A DNA stretch of 64,000 nt from an uncultured Clostridia bacterium (lineage in GTDB: Bacteria; Bacillota; Clostridia; Oscillospirales; Ruminococcaceae): NCBI GenBank assembly GCA_947631455.1, contig CANRLH010000001.1, positions 310,001-374,000 on the forward strand, written 5' to 3'. Positions within the stretch are counted from its first letter, which is position 1. Every line of letters begins with the position of its first letter. A model generated the notes under the pieces. It worked only from the letters and a program-made list of their open reading frames with translations, was not told the origin of the DNA and did not search any database. Position numbers and translations under genes: made by a program. This document shows, piece after piece, positions 60,974 to 64,000 of this stretch.

Positions 60974-61002
60974 TTGATATTTTCCCCAAAGTATATTATT
61001 AT
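60974..61002 (+). promoter_or_regulatory. promoter of the ABC-F gene
   Basis: TTGATA (60974-60979), 17 bases, TATTAT (60997-61002). About 130 bases of leader separate it from the ATG at 61140. ABC-F resistance genes are often controlled by leader attenuation; no leader peptide is obvious here. Confidence 0.55.
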
Positions 61003-61139
61003 ATAACTTAGGCAAGATGTTTGATGAATATAAATCGTCAGGAAACATTTACACAATCGTATTGATTACTATTCACTGAGTTGTGTGGCGGGGCAGACAG
61101 CATTTAAAATATATATTATTATGTCATCGGGGTTTTACA

Positions 61140-63008
61140 ATGGTTTTAAAAGTAAATAAAATAAGCAAATATTTCGGAGCAGATGCGCTGTTTAAAGATG
61201 TGTCTTTTTCTGTCGAAGAGAATGAGATAATAGGTCTTGTCGGCGTAAACGGATCGGGAAAATCAACGCTGCTCAGTATAATAAACGGCGACGAGGATTT
61301 TGACACAAACGAAAAGGGAGAGGGCAGTGTCAGCGTAAAAAACGGTGCAAAAATAGGAATATTAAAGCAAAATTCGGGCCTTGATTCCGATCTTACCATA
61401 ATTGAAGAGATGAGAAAGCCGTTTATAAAGCTTAAGAAAACGCTGGAGCGCATGAAGGAGCTTGAACGAGATCTGAACGAAACCAATGCTGATGAATACG
61501 CCCGTCTTTCCTCCTATTATGAGGCAAATGACGGCTATAATACAGAGGTGATAATAAACCGGGTATTAAACGGAATGGGCTTTTCAGATTTTTCAAAGGA
61601 TAGGGTAATATCCACACTGTCCGGAGGAGAAAAGACGCGTCTTGCAGTTGCAAAGCTGCTGCTTGAGTCGCCCGATCTTCTTATTTTGGATGAGCCCACC
61701 AACCACCTTGATTTTGAAACGCTGATGTGGCTTGAGGATTATCTTAAGTCTTACAAAGGCTCTGTGATAGCGGTATCACACGACAGATATTTTCTTGATG
61801 CGTTGTGCAGCAGGATTTTTGAAATAGAAAACAAAAGTCTGTTTATATATCGCGGAAACTACACGTCGTACACCTTGCTTAAGGAGCAGAGCTTTGAAGC
61901 AAGAATGAAAGCGTACCGCAAGCAGCAGGAGGAGATAGCAAAGCTTAAGGACTATATAGCAAAAAACAAGGTAAGGGCGTCAACTGCGGCAATGGCAAAA
62001 AGCAGAGAAAAACAGCTTGAGCATATTGAAATAATAGATAAGCCGTATGAATACAAGAGCAGCGTAAGGCTGAGCCTTACTTATAGCATCGAGCCGCCTA
62101 AGGATGTATTAAAGGTATCTGACTGCACACTGACAGCGGGAGGGAAAAGGCTTTTGGAAAGCTTTTCGTTTGAGGTCAAAAGGGGAGATAGGGTCGGTAT
62201 AATAGGGAAAAACGGAGCGGGAAAGTCAACGCTTTTAAAGCTTATTATGGGTGAAATATCTTGCGGTAATGGAAAGGTCTTGTGGGCTGATAATGTAAAG
62301 CGGTTTTATTTTGACCAGGAGATGAAAACGCTTGATAACTCAAACACGGTATTGGAGGAGCTGCACGGCCGATTCCCGTCTCAGACAGATTCTCAGATAC
62401 GGAAGATTTTAGCGAGTGTGCTGTTTTCCGGAGAAAATGTGTTTAAGCCGGTCGGGGTGTTATCTGGTGGCGAAAGGGTAAAGCTTATGTTTGCGATAAT
62501 GGTGCTTTCGCACGCAAACGTGCTGCTGCTTGACGAGCCCACGAACCATCTTGACTTAAACGCCAAGGAGGTATTAGAAAGTGCGCTTAATGAATACACA
62601 GGAACGATAATCACAGTGTCGCACGACAGGTATCTGTTAAGCAAGCTTACAAACAGGACCTTTGAGATCGAAGGTCAGATGCTCAACCAATATGACTGCG
62701 GCTTTAAGGGATATATGGATAAAAAGCGTATTGAAAAGCCTCAGGCTAATGAAGCAAAAAAGGAAAAGCCCCAGGCAAAGCTGTATCGGACGAAGCAGCA
62801 GAGGGCGGAGGATGTAAAGCGCAGGCAGCGCATAAAGGAGATCGAGGAGCAGATATCGCTTTTAGAGAAAGAGTGTGAAGAGCTTGAGGAAAAAATATCC
62901 TTACAGGCGGCTTCTGATTATAAAGAGATGTCGCGGCTTTGCAGTGAGCTTGATAAAAAGAAGGAGCTTTCAGCGTCGCTTATGGATGAGTGGGTAACGC
63001 TTGAATGA
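61140..63008 (+). CDS. ABC-F family ATP-binding protein
   Basis: 622 residues; ATG 61140 is taken because the protein then starts MVLKVNKISKYFG like others, although the binding site is weak (TCGGGG). Two ABC modules: Walker A GVNGSGKS at 35-42 with LSGGEKTRLAVAKLLLE and ILDEPTNHLDF, and GKNGAGKS near 360 with LSGGERVKLMFAIMVLS and LLDEPTNHLDL. A linker with basic residues (KVRASTAAMAKSREKQLEHI) and a C-terminal coiled coil (RIKEIEEQISLLEKECEELE) are as in ribosome-acting ABC-F proteins. No membrane domain. Translation factor or antibiotic protection role. Confidence 0.93.
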   Translation: MVLKVNKISKYFGADALFKDVSFSVEENEIIGLVGVNGSGKSTLLSIINGDEDFDTNEKGEGSVSVKNGAKIGILKQNSGLDSDLTIIEEMRKPFIKLKKTLERMKELERDLNETNADEYARLSSYYEANDGYNTEVIINRVLNGMGFSDFSKDRVISTLSGGEKTRLAVAKLLLESPDLLILDEPTNHLDFETLMWLEDYLKSYKGSVIAVSHDRYFLDALCSRIFEIENKSLFIYRGNYTSYTLLKEQSFEARMKAYRKQQEEIAKLKDYIAKNKVRASTAAMAKSREKQLEHIEIIDKPYEYKSSVRLSLTYSIEPPKDVLKVSDCTLTAGGKRLLESFSFEVKRGDRVGIIGKNGAGKSTLLKLIMGEISCGNGKVLWADNVKRFYFDQEMKTLDNSNTVLEELHGRFPSQTDSQIRKILASVLFSGENVFKPVGVLSGGERVKLMFAIMVLSHANVLLLDEPTNHLDLNAKEVLESALNEYTGTIITVSHDRYLLSKLTNRTFEIEGQMLNQYDCGFKGYMDKKRIEKPQANEAKKEKPQAKLYRTKQQRAEDVKRRQRIKEIEEQISLLEKECEELEEKISLQAASDYKEMSRLCSELDKKKELSASLMDEWVTLE

Positions 63009-63033
63009 CTAAAAGGAAATAGGGCGCAGAAAT

Positions 63034-63411
63034 TCAGTTTCCGCGTCCGTTTTTATTTTTGCTGTTAAAAAGAATCATAATGCCCATCGCAGTCACGAAA
63101 CCGCCGAACAGGCGTGAAAGAAGGCTTACGTCGCAGGCATTTGCGACAAAAGAAAACAAAAGCGAAAAAACACATCCGGTAATGATAGTCGGCGTGACCT
63201 TCTTCCATTCCACAAGCTTATTTTTTGTGTGAAAAAAAAGGCTTACCGCAGCGATAGGCAAAAAGAAAAACAGGTTTATGCCCTGCGCCTCAAGTTGACC
63301 GGTTCCATTTATCAGCGTCAGGTAGAGAATAAGCACCAAACCCCCGCCGAGTCCTAAAGAGGCCATAACCCCGGTCAGAAATGAAACTATGAGCGTAACA
63401 ATAAAATTCAT
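63034..63411 (-). CDS. half-size TSUP (TauE/SafE) transporter subunit
   Basis: 125 residues with about four hydrophobic segments. It contains the TSUP glycine motif ASLGLGGGLVLILYL near the start and a C-terminal helix (GGFVTAMGIMILF). Full TSUP proteins are about 250 residues with two such repeats; here the halves are separate genes. It overlaps the next gene by four bases, so a heterodimer is likely. Substrates of TSUP are sulfite, sulfonates or organic anions; not determined. Confidence 0.85.
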   Translation of the reverse strand: MNFIVTLIVSFLTGVMASLGLGGGLVLILYLTLINGTGQLEAQGINLFFFLPIAAVSLFFHTKNKLVEWKKVTPTIITGCVFSLLFSFVANACDVSLLSRLFGGFVTAMGIMILFNSKNKNGRGN

Positions 63412-63770
63412 CTGATTATCAGCCTCACTCCCGAGATTATCAAGATGAAAGCAAAAACGATTCTTAAGTATTTTGGGCTTATTTTTTTTAAGATAAGAGC
63501 ACCCGCGCCTGCGCCTAAAAGCCCCATCGGGACGTACTTAAGTGCGTCGTAGAGTGAAAAGCTTTGTTTAAGCGTATACACAAAAAGGCTTATCACGCTC
63601 AAAAACACCGTTATTGATATTGATGTCGCCTGTGCTTTTTTTTGATCGAAGCCCGCGTGAGTTAAAAGGGGAACAACGATCATTCCGCCGCCAGCGCCGA
63701 ACATACCGTTAGCGATCCCGGCAAGTGCGCCTATTATATAGAAGTAATATTTTTTAATAAGCTTTTTCAT
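63408..63770 (-). CDS. half-size TSUP (TauE/SafE) transporter subunit
   Basis: 120 residues. First hydrophobic segment carries GALAGIANGMFGAGGGMIVVPLL, the TSUP motif, followed by QKKAQATSISITVF and GAGAGALILKKISPKYL. Corresponds to the other half of a TauE/SafE transporter. Upstream gene of the pair, separated from khpA by a terminator. Confidence 0.85.
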   Translation of the reverse strand: MKKLIKKYYFYIIGALAGIANGMFGAGGGMIVVPLLTHAGFDQKKAQATSISITVFLSVISLFVYTLKQSFSLYDALKYVPMGLLGAGAGALILKKISPKYLRIVFAFILIISGVRLIIR

Positions 63771-63812
63771 GCTAGGTATTGTTTGTCAAGGTCGGCTGTT
63801 TATGCAAAAAGG

Positions 63813-63840
63813 ACGCAAAAGACTTTCAAGTCTTTTGCGC
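63813..63840 (-). terminator. terminator of khpA
   Basis: ACGCAAAAGACTT and AAGTCTTTTGCGC form a stem of about 12 pairs with a very short loop; on the minus strand it is followed by CCTTTTTG. Located 25 bases after the khpA stop. Confidence 0.8.
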
Positions 63841-63864
63841 CCTTGCGTTTTGCCTTGGGGAAAA

Positions 63865-64000
63865 TCAGTCGATCTCAACAGAAATTTTCTGATCGCGCTT
63901 ATTAGCGCAAGCCCGCATTACAGTGCGAATAGCTTTAGCGATTCTGCCCTGCTTGCCGATAACTCTGCCCATATCGCCCTCAGCAACGTGAAGGTGATAG
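63865..64000 (-). CDS. khpA: KH-domain RNA-binding protein KhpA, 3' part
   Basis: The last 44 residues are present; the 5' part lies beyond the window. Reads YHLHVAEGDMGRVIGKQGRI then AKAIRTVMRACANKRDQ and KISVEID. The GxxG loop GKQG identifies a type II KH domain of the KhpA/YlqC family, about 75-80 residues in full. It binds RNA, usually as a partner of KhpB, and is typically encoded with rpsP. Confidence 0.9.
   Translation of the reverse strand, partial: YHLHVAEGDMGRVIGKQGRIAKAIRTVMRACANKRDQKISVEID

Noticed and set aside
1..64000. CRISPR arrays, rRNA genes, known riboswitches
   Set aside because: No regularly spaced direct repeats, no rRNA sequence and no recognisable riboswitch core were seen on either strand.

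Overview
The window looks like chromosome from an anaerobic, endospore-forming low-GC Firmicute (class Clostridia, plausibly Oscillospirales/Ruminococcaceae). Evidence: both dipicolinate synthase subunits, an oxygen-sensitive indolepyruvate:ferredoxin oxidoreductase with two [4Fe-4S] motifs, a MecA-type adaptor, strong AGGAGG ribosome binding sites and some TTG/GTG starts. Genus is not determined.

Layout. (1) 1-1000: host gene for a membrane-anchored protein with two ComEA-like helix-hairpin-helix motifs. (2) About 1066-1849 and 45135-46000: two copies of one IS3-family element, in opposite orientation, both carrying the same internal deletion of the transposase core. They bracket a roughly 43-kb foreign island. 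(3) 1850-5380: mobile-element remnants (HTH proteins, a frameshifted SLOG gene, an intact tyrosine recombinase). (4) 5422-41335: about 36 kb of same-strand, tightly packed genes forming a Ter (tellurium-resistance type) stress system. In order: Ca2+-type P-ATPase; five TerD-family proteins; NrdG-like radical SAM protein; coiled-coil and small membrane proteins; a zinc metallopeptidase with an in-frame TAG; a 1200-residue triple AAA+ protein; the TerY-P triad (kinase, VWA protein, PP2C phosphatase); a cluster with helical proteins, a HerA-like ATPase, a papain-fold (Tox-PL type) toxin with candidate immunity protein and an FtsK/SpoIIIE-like ATPase; a second VWA protein; Sel1-repeat and membrane proteins; and the Ter-associated biosynthetic set (HpcH/CitE-like aldolase, two phosphoribosyltransferase-like proteins, ATP-grasp ligase, HAD phosphatase). 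(5) 41411-45137: a separately promoted WYL regulator, macro-domain protein, SpoT-like HD hydrolase, frameshifted DraG-type ADP-ribosylglycohydrolase and a third VWA gene cut by the IS. (6) 46000-64000: host backbone with tRNA-Ser(CGA), rpiB, 2-hydroxyacid dehydrogenase, galactokinase-like protein, iorAB, phenylacetate-CoA ligase, thioesterase, adenosylhomocysteinase-like protein, dpaBA (spoVFBA), a P-loop kinase, rpe, mecA, SGNH hydrolase, ABC-F ATPase, two half-size TSUP transporters and the end of khpA.

How the island may work. From the published comparative genomics of Ter systems (Anantharaman, Iyer and Aravind, 2012), TerD proteins are Ca2+-binding, the kinase/VWA/phosphatase triad signals, and the aldolase/PRTase/ATP-grasp/HAD set is predicted to make a nucleoside-like metabolite. 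Unusual here is a polymorphic-toxin style papain-fold protein between two translocase-type ATPases, together with an ADP-ribose/alarmone-type module (macro, DraG, HD). My inference is a stress- or conflict-response island combining signalling, metabolite synthesis and toxin handling. Isoleucine codons differ sharply between island and backbone (ATC/ATT versus ATA), which supports horizontal acquisition. Several genes carry a nonsense codon, a frameshift or an IS truncation, so the island may be decaying.
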